From assembly GCF_027887165.1 (NCBI RefSeq), contig NC_077227.1, positions 443,627,895 to 443,691,894 on the forward strand: a stretch of DNA of 64,000 nucleotides, in the 5' to 3' direction. Position numbers and translations under genes: made by a program. Within the stretch, counting starts at the first letter, position 1. Each line of letters starts with the position of its first letter. This stretch comes from Monodelphis domestica (taxonomy: Eukaryota > Chordata > Mammalia > Didelphimorphia > Didelphidae). The notes below the pieces were generated by a model. The model was not told the DNA's origin, did not search any database, and was given only the letters and a program-made list of their open reading frames with translations. Shown here piece after piece: positions 25,436-38,019 of this stretch.

Positions 25436-26078
25436 GATAAGATTAAAATTCTCTGGAGATTATTTCTTAATTTATTAAATAGTAACAAAGCAAGTCAGAA
25501 AAAGAAAAGGCATCAGTTAAATGTGGCAGGCTGTTCCCTTCATGTGTCTCATCACCTAGCCAACTGCTCCTGCTTCTTAGCCAGAACTCAGATGAGCTAG
25601 GTGTCAAGCTAGATCCAAGCCCTACAGGTTGTGTGGGCTCCAGGACTCCCCTAGCCAGTGCTCACGCTCACTGGCACTCTCCTAGCCACCTCCCCAAGCC
25701 AGCTGCAGGGTCACACTCTGAGCACTCCAATGCTACCTAGCCAACTTCTCTCACCAGGATTTGGAGGCAAAAGAGTTACTTCCTTTCCCCAGTCAAAGTT
25801 TATGCTCCCTCTGACATCACTTTTCTAAATCCCATTGATTTGATGGAATCCATCTCAGTCTAAATCGGAGGCTGATCTTCTGGGGGCTAGGGACCCAAAG
25901 GTCTCTGATTCCCCTTATCTTAAACCATTAGCCTTTCTTCTTAATTCAGTCAAAGATGGGATTCAGAGAATGGGCTATTTTCAAACTCGATATGGAATTT
26001 TCCCTGTAAAATCCAAGGCTGGTCTTAGGGTACCAAAAGAAAGAAAGGGGGTCTATAGTAGTCTTAAATTCTCACATG
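25436..26078 (-). mobile_element. Solo LTR fossil inside L2
   Basis: About 640 bp interrupts the L2 between two blocks that are adjacent in the L2 order. Read on the minus strand it begins near TGTGAG, carries an AATAAA signal close to its end and finishes near ...TTATCA, as LTRs do. No internal region is present, so it is a recombined solo LTR. It is younger than the L2 it sits in. The family is not determined. Confidence 0.5.
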
Positions 26079-26395
26079 ATGTTTTCACTGGCTGTCTCCC
26101 GTGCACGGAATGCCCTGTCTCCTATCTTTGCCTTCTGCCTACCCTCCCTTCAAGTCCCTGCTAAACTCACATCTTCTGCTGAAAGCCTTTCCTGATCACC
26201 TTTATTTCCAGTGTCTTCCTTCTGGTTGATTATTTCCTATTTATCCTGCTAATAGCTTGTTTGTTTGTAGTTGTTTATGCATTAGACTATGAACTCCTTG
26301 AGAGATATAATTTGCTTTCTTTGTATGCCCAGCACCTGGCCCACTGTCTGCTATAAAGCAGGTACTTAATAAATTTTATTGACTGACAGTGACAG

Positions 26396-28322
26396 TTTAA
26401 CTGTCATTCAGTGAAGAGTCTATGAAGACTGAGAGTTTAACTGCCATTCTGGAGAGACCAGACCATTAACTCTGGTGGCTGAGGAGAAGACAGAGAAAAA
26501 GAACTAAGAGGACTTATTTCCTGAGAGAAGTGAGCTTATTTTCATGGGGTGGGGTTAGGGTTAGGATTAGGGTAGGCAGCTGATGAGGAAAGGCAATCCT
26601 GTTAGGACATCCAATTTCTGAGGGCCCTAGTGACCACAAAATTTACAGGGACTTTCCAAGGGAAAACCCCACTGTGTCTAAAAGCAAATTGCTACTTGTA
26701 GCCTTTAACTCATTATAATACCATTTGCATTGCAGCTGACTATTTGCATTACAGTTTAACACCTCCCCAACTAGAGGATTGTGGAATAAACACATGCAAC
26801 ACCCTAACCACCAGACATTGACATGCACCCTAGGGAAAATGTCTAATATGGAAACTGACAATAACTCCTCCGTCTTTCCCACATAGCTGAAATGTATATA
26901 ATCTCACCTCCATATTTATATAGTAAGTCTATTCCCTTAAGGAAAGGAGGCCACAGTGTACATTGCATTCACCATAGAGAAAATCTGAGCCTGAATTCTT
27001 TTGAGATGATACCTACTGGCATTTCACTCACTTCAGGAGCAAATTCTTGAGAAGAGACTTTTTCTCAGTATGAGGTAACAGAATGGTGGGACTATGTTTG
27101 CAGAAGTGAGAAGTAATTGTAGTTAATGCTGATTTTGTCATCTTTCTTACAGAGAATAAATATTAATTTAATAATTAGCAACATATTAACATAATGATCA
27201 TTTGTATCTTTGTTTTGTTGATAGTTACCATGATAATAAATAGTATAGTCAGTAGACATTTCTTTAAATTTGAGATATTAAAAGATTTGACATATAAAGT
27301 ATATAGTCAAAAGCTTATAGAAAAAATAGAAGCTTCTCCAGTTTGTTATTATTATTATTATTATTTATTAAACAACATTTAATAAATTTCTGTGGGACTC
27401 CAATATAACTGATTAATGAAGATATTTCAATTTTAATAACTAATTAGAAAAATCAAAACATACCCTTTGATCCTCTTACTACTTGGGATAAAAGAGAATA
27501 AGAAAATGAACCAGTAGCAGGTAAAGAGGTGACCACCCTACCATTTATTACACAAGAGGAAGTTTGACCCTAAACTACTGATCCAATTGTTATAAATAAT
27601 ACAGTGACATCTATCCCCAGCACTCTTTCTGTTATATCACAATGTGTAAAGTGTTGCTAAACACAGTAACCTAAAATGAGATTGTGGTGGGGTATGTTAG
27701 CCTTGCCTCCCAGAAGCACTTAAATGATTATTAAATGATTGCAGAATGTTTTTCATTTCTCTAGCAACATAGTAGGTGTCAAGGACATGTTGCAACATAT
27801 GCTAACTGCCTGTCTCTATGCAAAGGATCATTTTTCTTTTGTTTTACTCTTTGAAATATACATTTTAGACCTCACACAATGAATGCACTTTAAAAAATTG
27901 TTTCTATGAATTCTTTAGAAATTTTATTATCTTCATCTGCTCCTGTAAGTGTGTAAATGTTGTACATCTGAATGACACAGAATAGCTAGCACTATTAGGT
28001 TGGGCTATGTTTAAGGAAATATCTAGTTTACAGTTTAACTTATGCATTGCAGATTTTGCCCAGAACACCAGGACTATTCCAATGGTGCTGTTCCTAATTT
28101 GCTTCAGGAGTGTCTCCTTTTGTGTATTCAATCTAAACAGTTTAGCTCAGAGGGCATAGTGCTGTGGTTCTCTGACATATGCAAATACTTTTATCTCTAA
28201 TTTTCAAACTGTTGCTCCAACAAAACTAATGACAAGGAAGTTCAGAGTTAGACAATTCTTGATCTACCACTGAGTTAGAATATAGAGCTAGCCTTGTAAA
28301 TAAGTGGAATGATCACTTAGGA
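26396..28322. other. Intergenic stretch without gene
   Basis: Mostly AT-rich unique sequence with a short telomere-like motif at 26552-26576 and a small ATT-repeat near 27345-27370. Confidence 0.4.
26552..26576 (+). repeat. Short telomere-like repeat
   Basis: GGGTTAGGGTTAGGATTAGGG: three to four TTAGGG-like units, one with a changed base. Too short to be a former chromosome end by itself. Confidence 0.75.
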
Positions 28323-29018
28323 CCTTGATGGCAAACCTATGACACAAGGGTCAGCACTGGCATGTGTAGGCATTTTCGATGGCATATGGCTGCATGCAGA
28401 TTCAGCACGCCTCAAGGTCTGGGAGCCACCACACCCAGCAGCCTTGGCCATGGCCATGGGGGTGTTTGGTGGGGAGCTGCTCCACAGCTGCCCGAGGGGG
28501 TGGGGGGGTGAGCTGCTGGTGGTGCCTGTCAGGCAGCTAGGGGAGAGGAGGAGCCTGGGTGAGCAGTTAAATAATATCAAAACCAACAAAAGAAACAGAC
28601 TGACAGATGAAGTTAGTAATACTTGCTTGGGCCTGAATTGTACAAAATACCAACCTTCAATTGGAGGTTTAGCCAATGAAATTCAGCAACAAAAAAGTCA
28701 CTAATAGGCAGGTTAGTTAAAGAATTCCCCCTCCCCCTCACTTATCTTAGTTCAGGGCACCCCACACAAGTTAAATAATATCAAGACCAACAAAAGAAAA
28801 CTGACTGACAGATGAACAAAAAAGTCACTAAGCAGGTAAGTTAAATAAATAGTTTTTGTTTTATTAAATAGTTATATATTACAATTATACATTTTCCTCT
28901 TTTAAACCATAAATATCATGAAATTATAGGGTTTTTTCTTTTAAGTGACACATCACCAGAGTTATGCTCGGTTTTGGTGAATTTTGACACACCAAGTTCG
29001 AAAGGTTGCTCATCACTG
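28323..29018. mobile_element. hAT-type DNA transposon, non-autonomous
   Basis: The left end is 'ccttgatggcaaacctatgac' and the right end 'cgaaaggttgctcatcactg'. The two are inverted versions of the same terminus seen in the elements at 45198 and 57043. The flanks 28315-28322 and 29019-29026 match only in part (acttagga/gtctagga). The interior holds two copies of a roughly 48-bp segment (28564-28611 and 28768-28815). No transposase frame is intact. Confidence 0.65.
28564..28838 (+). repeat. Internal direct repeat in hAT element
   Basis: 'agttaaataatatcaaaacc' plus 'aacaaaagaaac..gactgacagatga' at 28564-28611 recurs at 28768-28815. 'acaaaaaagtcactaa' plus 'gcaggt' at 28688-28712 recurs at 28814-28838. 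Confidence 0.8.
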
Positions 29019-29026
29019 GTCTAGGA

Positions 29027-31289
29027 GAAAGTGTCTTAATCTTTTTTGTGAAATTATCTCAAGGAGTGCTACAAAGGCTCTCTTGTCCTTGGGGTGGGGA
29101 GAATCCACCCCCATATCTGTTGGAAAATAGCTGAAATTCCATTTGATTTTCATTATATTAGTCTCAGATTCTGGTTAAAATGCAAGTTCTTTCTCCCTCT
29201 CCCAATTTACCCTTACTCCACTAGCACACCCTCTCACTCTGCCAGGAATAATCCTGCAAACCAACATTTCCTAACATCTATCTTCTGAAGAATCCTAGTG
29301 TATCACATGATGTGAAGAGGGATGGGGTGAAAAAATTTCAGGACTAGCAAAATTTTCTTTTGAAGATAATAAATATTGAATTAGGAAATGTTTTAACTCA
29401 GGATCAGACATTTAAAGCATTAAGAAAACCTTGATATCATTTAATCCAACTTGCACATTCTACAAAGATAAAACCACCCAGGGAGGTTAAATGATTTGCC
29501 AATGTCACAGAGGGATTAATGTAGTCAGCATTTGAATCTAGATCCTCTTACTCCAAATACAGGATTCTTTTCCTACATTTTGCTCCACAATTTTCCTATT
29601 GTTCCCCAGGAATCTCATGTCCCTGAGAAGCCTTGATGGACATCAAAGCAATGTGACCTAATGGAGAAAGCACTGAATTTGGAATCACAGAGTCTGACTG
29701 TGAATACCAGTTGTGCCATTTTAGTACTTTCTAGGACATGGACTAAGACCTTTCTCTCTAGGCCTCAGTTTCTTCATCCGTAGAATAAGAGGGAAGGACT
29801 TTAGGTAACCTCTAAGGATCTTACACACCCAAATCCTATGATTTCAAGATCAAAAGTATTCTTTGCTTAAATTAGTTTGAGAAATGCTCTTCTTGGGTGT
29901 TAGAGACAACTGGCATGTCAGTAAGAATGAAGGATCTAAAAGGGATAAGAGGTCAAAGAGGAGAAATTATGAGAGCCACGATTGGCTGCCTGGGGCTTTG
30001 GGAAGTTAAACAAAAGAAAAAATGAAAGAGCCTAGTGACATCAGCAACATCCTCGGCCAACTTTTTGCCTACAGACAAGTTCATCAGAGGGCCTTTTATG
30101 AAGACAGCAGGCCTGCTATCCCACTAAACTTCGGAAGATTTCCCCCCAACTAGATTTCCCTGGTCATTTCCTGGAGAGTTCCCAGAACAGGCCAGCTGAG
30201 AATTCAGCCCTGGGGATCCCTCCATTTTTGGAGTGATTCTGACATCTGGTGGCCAAATTACCACAGAGAAAACTACAGCTGAATTCAGCCTATAAGAGCC
30301 TATAAACTGGCAAAAACTTCCCTGGAGAAACTAAGTAGTAGTTCTTGTCAGGAATCCCAAATAGAAATGTGATAGTCTCACTCATATCCCTCCTTAGGGT
30401 TCAATAAGTTTCTACCACTCCGTACTTTTTTTTTACACTACTTCCAGTGGCATTCAATGTTTCAATGAAATATTCAACTCCCTAATAAATTTTACCTGTG
30501 CCTCCCAGTCATGTTGAAACTCATAAGTCTCCTTCTTGGCCCTGACATTGTAGATTTTATAGGTACATGATTTTATTCTTCCTTTACTCCTGCCAATTTC
30601 ATTAAAAGTTCCATCCTTTGGATCCTAAGCACTGTAGAATTGTTTCTTTTCATCCTGAAATCTCCTCCAGCTTCTACCACTAATATATATTTAATAAGGC
30701 AGAGAGGTGGTACTATACATTGAGTCCTGTACTCAAGAATCAGGACGAAGTGAGTTCAGATCTGCCCTCAGACACATTATCTGTGACCCTAGGCAAGTCA
30801 CTTAACCTCTGTCTGCTTTAGTTGTTTTATCTGTGAAATGCAGACAAGAAGACCTAACTCTCAGGGCTGTTGTAAAGAAAAAGTGAGGTGATAAATGTAA
30901 ACTGCAAACCTTATAGCACTCTATATAATTCTAGCTGTTGTTGCTGTTGTTGTTATATTTCTAGGCAAATTTAAAACTATTCACCTCATCTTTTTTTCTC
31001 CCAAGTCAGAATGTTTGGACAGGCCATGCCTTATTATCCTCATCTGATGAAAGCCTTTTCTTTCAAGTCTCAGCTTCTAAGAGCTGAGGTCACCTTTCCT
31101 CCACATTAGTTGATTATCACTTTTTACCTGGATGACAAAGGCCCATTTTTGCCTTTTCTAGGCCTCAGTTTTATCATTTATAAAATGAAGAGATTGAAAT
31201 AAATGATCTCTAATGTCCCTTCCACTTCTAAATCTGTGGTCTTTTTCTCTTGCTCCCCAATTTTTCCTATATCTCTTTGTTTTTTTTTT
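29027..31289. other. Intergenic stretch with three MIR-type SINEs
   Basis: MIR-like copies are seen at about 29410-29590 (antisense), 29655-29850 (sense, 'ctaatggagaaagcactgaatttggaatcac') and 30700-30935 (sense, 'cctaggcaagtcacttaacctctg'). No gene is seen in the remaining sequence. Confidence 0.5.
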
Positions 31290-31440
31290 CATCTTTTCTT
31301 TGCCCCTATTGTATTCTCTCTCTTATTAGACTTACTTGTGTACCTACTTGTCTCCTCCACCTTAAGAGAATTGCATATTCCCTAGAGTAGAACTATGCCA
31401 TTTGTCATCTTTGTACTCCCGGGGCTCTTGTGCAAATTTG
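31290..31440 (+). mobile_element. L2-like 3' fragment
   Basis: A weak tail order: 'cttaagagaattgcatattccctagagtagaactatgcc' then 'ttgtactcccggggctc'. Diverged. Confidence 0.4.
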
Positions 31441-31532
31441 CTTCTCAGATTTTATTTATACATGTATAATATGATATATCTTCCACTAGCCTACAAGGCC
31501 TACACTGTGCCACCTCGCTGCCTCTATTATAT

Positions 31533-32344
31533 AGGTCTTGAGATTTTTTAGTTCCTTCCTTTGGTAATCTATCAGCTTCTTTATTTCCTATAAACCTCAA
31601 ATGACCAGAAACACATACCCATTTAATGTCTGTTCCTTGAGTAAGTACATGGAGCTTCACATAGTCTTCTTTGTTGATGACATCATTTCCTGGGCTATTT
31701 TCCAGACATTTTTCTTCCAGCTTTTAACCCAATTTTGAATAAACCTGCTAACTGTGTAGATAACCAGCTCACTGATGTTTTGATTCTTTGCTTATTCATT
31801 TACTTTGAAGGCACCATGTAGTTCTGCTCTTTGGTTTGTCTGTCACCCAGGAAGTCTATCACCCACATTTAGGGGATGGCCTGGCCCCCAATAAACTTCA
31901 ATGACTGCTCAGGTTTTCCTTCTTTCATTACTGGAGCAGCAGCCATTTGTGTAAATTACAGTGGCATTTCCCATAAAAGAAAATAAATCTGCTAAGTGAA
32001 GGTAATGAGTCTGTATTTTGTTTTGCAAGTTTGGGGCTAGGTTATTCCTCTTCATTTGAGGACTCCTGGCGGTCTCTTTATTGGCTTCATGTGGGGGTCT
32101 TGTATGTTACATTTATTTTTTGATTCTATAGAATGACCAGGGCTTGTAGTTTATCAAACAAAGGCCCAAGTCTCATCCTCAGTAGCAAACTTCTTGAACA
32201 TGGCAGCAGGAAATCAGTTCACTTGTGCCTGACATTCACTCCAGGTGAGAAACATGTTAGAACATGTAGCAACATAAGAGGCACCCCACAATGGCCAAAG
32301 GCACCCAAAGTTTCTCTGGGGACAGTGGCCCAGAGCCTCAGCAT
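31533..32344 (-). pseudogene. RNASEH1: RNASEH1 processed pseudogene (ribonuclease H1)
   Basis: Minus-strand pieces follow human RNase H1 from N- to C-terminus without introns. First come FLTWSECQAQVN and FPAAMFKKFATEDETWAFV (hybrid-binding domain). Then [74 protein letters not shown] and [20 protein letters not shown] (catalytic domain). In-frame stops and frameshifts interrupt it. Of the four catalytic acids, Glu (QRAE) and the last Asp (EADR) remain, but YTDG is now YTNG and YTDS is now YTVS, so it could not be active. Candidate original ATG at 32344-32342. It is a retrocopy of the host gene, not a retroviral RNase H. Confidence 0.88.
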
Positions 32345-32519
32345 CGCCTACTCTGAGGTATCATGGCCATGGGAAAGAGGGTTCCCAAACTTAAGGTTCC
32401 CGGTACTTTTGCACAAAGTAGGCACAAATAAATTGATTTCTCTGCCACCCCTACATTTTTATCATTAGGAGTTCACAACTAGACTTGCAGAAGCTATGCA
32501 GAGCTTCACAGCTCCAGTT

Positions 32520-32640
32520 GTATTTCTCTACTTAGAATGTAGTTTTTGATGACAGGAAATATAAAGGTTTTCATCTTTGTATTTCAAGTGCTTAGCACAG
32601 TAGCTTGCACTTAGTAGGCACTTAATGTTTACTGAATAGA
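32520..32640 (+). mobile_element. L2 3'-end fragment
   Basis: 'ttcatctttgtatttcaagtgcttagcacagtagcttgcacttagtaggcactta' is the L2 tail. Confidence 0.7.
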
Positions 32641-32644
32641 ATCA

Positions 32645-34659
32645 AGTTAAAATTAATTATTTTAAAGGATGACAGTATTGATACTTAAGCTATATGATCA
32701 ATAGGAAAAACAATTCACCATTTCTCTCATAGAATTCTTTGTAAGTAGCAACCAAAAATAATAATCTTCATTTAATTTGGTGGTGTCAATGATTAATAAT
32801 TTAATACTGGAGCCCAGACTAGTCCTGGGGGACATATGGTAGACACTCCATAAATACTTACTGAATGATTTAACAACCCTTGCTCACAACAAAAAAATTG
32901 GTCACAGTACCTATCAAAAAGTACAGAAATGGGTTTGGATGTGATTAATGCCTTGAAACCATAGAAATGAGGAGATGTGAATTTATAATGCAATCTCTAA
33001 TGTTTACTAAAAATGTGAATTACATTGCCAAATAGCTGGGCAAACCTAAAGGACGACATTGAGAGAGCTATAGAAGTGTACAATGGAAGAATATCTTAGG
33101 CTCCTTGGGGCTCTATTTTCTCATCAGTGAAATAGAATGTGTTAGACTAAATAATCTCTGTGGTCCCTTGTCCCTTCCAAATCTAGATGTATGATCCAAT
33201 CAACCTCCCATTTTGAGCTTCTCTATCAAAGATTATGGAAGTGGACCTCAGTGAAAATGTCAGTTATGTGTTTTGTGCAGAACAATAGGTAAGAGTATTT
33301 GGGTATACTTTGAGGACAAGGCTTGGAGAAGGAAGAAATGGGGATGTGGACAAGTAGAAAAAAGCCAAATATGAAAAGTAGATGAAGAAAATACAGAGAG
33401 GAAGTGCCTGAGCAAGACTGAAGCAACTGCCTCAAGTCCAATATAAAAAATTACATATGCAAAACTACAAAGAAGCAGGCTATCTTGGAGTTCATTTACA
33501 TATTTTTCCACTTTCATGTGGATAGGGTTTTAATCATTGTTTTCTGACATTTTGCAAACCATGTTCTCTTACTCTCTCCCACTTCTCTCCTACCCAAAAT
33601 AACCAGTAATGTGATATAGGTTATACAAGTGTTGTCATTCAATACAAGTTCAACATATTGTGAAAGAAGACACATTTCACTTACACTATAGAAAAATTCA
33701 TGGAGGAAATAAAATGAAGAATGATATGCTTCAATCTGTATTTAGATTCCATTTCTTCCATGATGGTGGATAGCATTTTTCATCATAAGTCCCTTGAAGT
33801 TGTCCTAAATCCTTGTATTGCTGACAATAATTAAGTCATTCATAGTTGGTCATCATACTTTATTGCTATTACTGGATACAACATGGAGTTGGTTTACCTC
33901 TTATGTGAGAAGCAGCAGAATGTAAGGGAAAGGGCATTAGACTTGGATGCAGAAGACCTGAGTTTGAGTCCTGACTCTTCCACTTACCAGCTATGTAACT
34001 GAGCAAACATCACATGTCTTGGTCTCAGAAGACCATATTGCTCAACACCCATGACCTCATGATTTTTTGGGAGGCAAGTGCTTTCTAAAGCATAAAGCAA
34101 TGTTGAAAGAGGAGCAATTATTATTTATTTGACTGAATAGGCCATATTCACACTAAGGTGCTTTTAACATCCCTTCCTTCATGATACTTTACCCTAAAAA
34201 AAGAGATTTGAATTATGAAAATATTCCTATCCTGACTCTAACAAGGAAAAGTGGAGTAAGAGGAAAGAATACAGCATATCCCCCTTGTAAACCTATTTCA
34301 ATAAAAATCAGTGAAAAATATGGGTCTGAATGGTGATGGAGAAATATAATAAAGAACCACAATGGATAATTTTTTCAGGCCATTTCATTATAATGAGATT
34401 GTTAGAGACGTATGATCACTTGGGAAAGGTTCCATCCCAGGAGGCAGACCCAGAGCCTTCTGAGGTCCTATGGCTATATACAAGGCAGAGAGCAAAAACA
34501 AGAGAAAATCAGTTGCTGTATTATTCCAAGATCATACAATCTTCCCAAAGACTTGTACTGAGACTTGCAACCAAATAACCAGCACAGAGAATACATACAG
34601 GGAATTACTTGAAGTTCTACTACTGTGAACCTATAGAGTCTGCCAGATAGTTGTCAAGC
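32645..34659. other. Intergenic stretch without gene
   Basis: A MIR-type piece lies at about 33915-34030 ('gcattagacttggatgcagaagacctgagtttgagtcc'). Around 33500-33680 there is text that recurs in diverged form near 52440-52640 and is probably an old unnamed repeat. Confidence 0.4.
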
Positions 34660-36300
34660 ACTGAGGATAACAACTGTCTACTGTGTTTCTCAGATCCACG
34701 CTGGGTTTAAGACAGTTCAGATCATGAGGGCAATGATCAAACCATTAAATCAGACCACAAAGAGACTACAGAAAGTTTACAGCATCCTGGCCTGAGCTAC
34801 CCAAGATTTTTAAAGAAAACAACACTCAATACTCAGAGAAAATAGTGTCAGGACCCCAGATGATACAAATCAGTATATCACACAAAGCCCTAACATCCCC
34901 ACCAGAAATGCATAATCTGAAGCAGGAAGAGGCAAAGAAGATGACTGAGTCTCAGAGACCTAGCTGAACTCTCCCAACAATCTCCTTCAAACAACTTTAA
35001 AATAACTCCTCAAATCAAAATTTGGAGCAACAGAGCCAGAAAAAAAGGTCAGAGGGAGACTTATTTAAGCCTAAGACAATTTAGGAAGGCCACAAGAAAG
35101 GTCTGTAATACTGCAGGGGTGGAGGAAGGAGGGAGGTGAGGGGGGACTGGCCCAGAGCAAGGTAGGAGCACCAGCAATGGGCTTTGGGGAAGTGGCCATC
35201 ACAAGACCAGGAGCAGCTTTGGGGGCTCTTAGCCAAGAGATGATAAGAAGGTTGGACAACTAGTCAGAAAGAAGTTACAAGGGATCTTTTGTGGGCATTG
35301 GATATAGTTGGTGCTGATTAGCAACTCTTTTTGCCCACATGCAGTTCTGGGTTGCAGTTTCGGGTCAGAAAGGAATGCTTGTGGTTAGTCACCAAGGAGT
35401 AGGGGCCCTGGTCACTGATCCAAGGCCACAAAGACTACTATCATTTGTAACTGCAGGAGAGTAGGAGATCCAGTCATAATTTCAGGACCAATGGGAATAC
35501 TAGTACTAGTAGTTGCAAGGAAACAAAGAGTCTTTTTTGGGAAAAGACCAAAGGGCAGGCCATGAGAACAGTAACAATACCTTTCCCAGGATAACACTAA
35601 TTGAGAAACACTGAAAACTTGCCAACCCCCAGAACTATCTCTGAAAACAGTAACATGAAAAATTTTGAAGCTTGATACAGTAACTTCCCACCCCCAAATA
35701 AGAAGAGACTAACTTTAACTTAAAGTTAAAAATGAAAAAATAGACAAGGAAAATGGATAAATGACAACAACAACAACAAAAGAATTTGACCACAAAAAAC
35801 TAGTATGGTGGCAGAGAAGACCAAGACATAAACTTAGAAGAAGACAATAATGTGAAAACAGCTAAATACAAATTGGACCCAAACATAACAAGAATTTCTA
35901 GAAGAACCAAAGAAAGAAATGAGTAAAAGGGGGGAAATTGGGGAAAGAAGTATGAGTGATGTAAGAAAATCATGAAAAGAGAATTAACAGCTTGATAAGA
36001 GGCACACAAAAAAAAATACCACCTTAAAAAAATTGGCCTAATGTTTTAAAAAAGTACAAGAATTCACTAAAGAAAAGAAGTCTTTCAAAAGCAAAATAGG
36101 CCAAATGAAAAAGGAGATACAAAAATTCACTGAAGAAAATGATTCTATAAAAATTAGAATTGAGCAAGTGAAAGCTAATGACTCCATGACACCAAGTCAA
36201 AAAAAGGGGGAAAAAATAAAGGAAAAATTGAAATATCTCACTGGAAAACTGACTGATCTGAAAGACAGATCAATGAGAATTTAAGAATTGTTGCAAGGAA

Positions 36301-36303
<3 letters not shown>

Positions 36304-36337
<34 letters not shown>

Positions 36338-36343
36338 TATATG
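36304..36343 (+). repeat. (AT)n microsatellite
   Basis: About 40 bp of alternating AT with one C, inside the L1 between the ORF1 and ORF2 parts. Confidence 0.92.
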
Positions 36344-38013
36344 TACTCAGTTGAGTATAGAAATCTATCTTACTCAATAAGGAAATAAGAAGGGAAGAGG
36401 ATAAGAGATAGAAGTAGGGAATAAGGGGATAGATTGGAAATGGCAGTGTCAAAAGCAAAACAAACTTCTGAGAAGAGAAAGGATAAAAGAGACAACAAAG
36501 GATAAACAAAAGAAAACATTATGGAGGAAAATGTGCAATTAGTGATCACATCTATTAATGTAAATGTAATGAGCTAAGAGCCATAGTACAGAATTTGATG
36601 GCAGAATGAAATGGAAACCAAAATCCAACAATATATTGTGCACAAGAAACCCACTTGGGACAGAAAGACAACCAGAGAATTGAAATGAAGGGCTGGAGCT
36701 AAGTCTGTTGAGGGCAAGGGTATCAATCATGATCTCAGATAAAGCAAAAGCAAAATTAGACCTAATTGAAAGAGATCATCATGGAAACCACATTTTGCTA
36801 AAGAGTACCATAGACATTGAAGCACTATTGAAACACTTTAGAGCAAGTTTTTCTGATAAAGGCCTCATTTCTCAAATATATACATAGCAGAGTCCAATTT
36901 ATAAAAATAAGAGCCAATTCCCAATTGATAATCAAAGGATATGTAGGCAATTTCAGAAGAAGACATTAAAATGATCTATAGTCACATGAAAAAGTTCTCT
37001 AAACCCTATTGATTAAATAAATGCAAATTAAAATAACTATGAGGTCTCACTTCACACATCAGAAATGACAAATGCTAGAGGGGATAATTTACACAAATAT
37101 ACTTAATGGTATAACATCATAATATTTAAAATAAAAAAATAAGTTCTAGGTGGAAGAAACAATGAAACTATAAGAGTTGTTAAATTCAATAATGCCTTTT
37201 TCGGGCCTAAATAAATCTAACCAGAGAATAAGAAAGAGTTTAAGGACCTGAATTTTATTTCATAAATGCTAGATATGATTGCTTTATGATGATTCCTAAA
37301 CAGAAACAGAAAAAAAATTATACCTATTTTCAGTACCATATAGTACTTATACAAAAATTGACTTTATTTTATGGTATATAAAACTTCATGACCAAATGCC
37401 GAAAAGAAGCTGTATTAAACACATACTTTACTGACTACATTGCAATAAAAAATACACTTAATAAAAGGCTACTAAAAGAAGGACTAAAAAGTAGAGGCTA
37501 AATAACTCAATCTTAAAGAATGTGTGAGTCAAAGATAATTTAAACAATGAGAGATAACATACCATTTGGAGATATTACTAAAGACTCTCTTGGGCAATGA
37601 CCAACCATAATTGCAGAGGACTGAGGAAGCATGCTACCCTATTTCCTGACAGACAAGTGATAGATTCAAGTTGCAGAGTAAAATATTCATTTTTATATGT
37701 GAACATTGTGAAAATGTGTTTGCTTCACTGTGTATATTTGTTTAAAAGGTTTTTTTCTTTTTCTTTCAGTTTTTGGGAGGTGTCAGGATTGAATGGGAGA
37801 GGTAAACAGGAGAAAGGATTTCCCTTTCCCCCACCGACATGCAAAATAAGAAGAGGAAAGGAGGCCAGAAGGAATTACAGACTGATGGGCAACTTTGAAA
37901 GTTACATGTTGAATTTATTATATCCTTAAAAAGAAAAGCAAGCTCTACATAATAGAGACTCAAAGTTTCTTGTACAATCATTTCCTTTCCATGTCAGATA
38001 TGGAAATGCTCAT

Positions 38014-38019
38014 TTTATT
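38014..38019 (-). promoter_or_regulatory. Candidate poly(A) signal AATAAA for ABCC11
   Basis: The first AATAAA read on the minus strand after the ABCC11 stop is here, about 250 nt downstream. It lies inside the 3' end of an L1 copy in the opposite orientation, so the gene may borrow its poly(A) signal from LINE sequence. No AATAAA or ATTAAA is seen between 38020 and 38267. This is an inference; a longer 3' UTR is possible. Confidence 0.35.

Larger units (their letters stand above)
24190..26395 (+). mobile_element. L2 LINE (CR1 clade), broken up by later insertions
   Basis: L2 text is visible in separate blocks in correct order: 24225-24320 ('catagacatcaaactcaacctatccaaa'), 24650-24735 ('ctcaggcttataaccttggtgttatcc'), 25007-25435 ('accaccaccctggtgcaagccctcatta') and 26085-26395 (tail '...agcaggtacttaataaattttattgactgac'). 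The gaps hold a SINE with RTE-like tail and two LTR-like fossils. Confidence 0.8.

Noticed and set aside
28317-28704. Overlapping open frames of about 120 residues on both strands.
   Set aside because: GC-rich interior of a hAT element; open on both strands because of composition.
31445-31660. Open frame with an RNase H-like motif (GNKEADRL), which might suggest a retroviral or LINE polymerase.
   Set aside because: The text before and after follows cellular RNASEH1 including its N-terminal hybrid-binding domain, so it is a host retrocopy.
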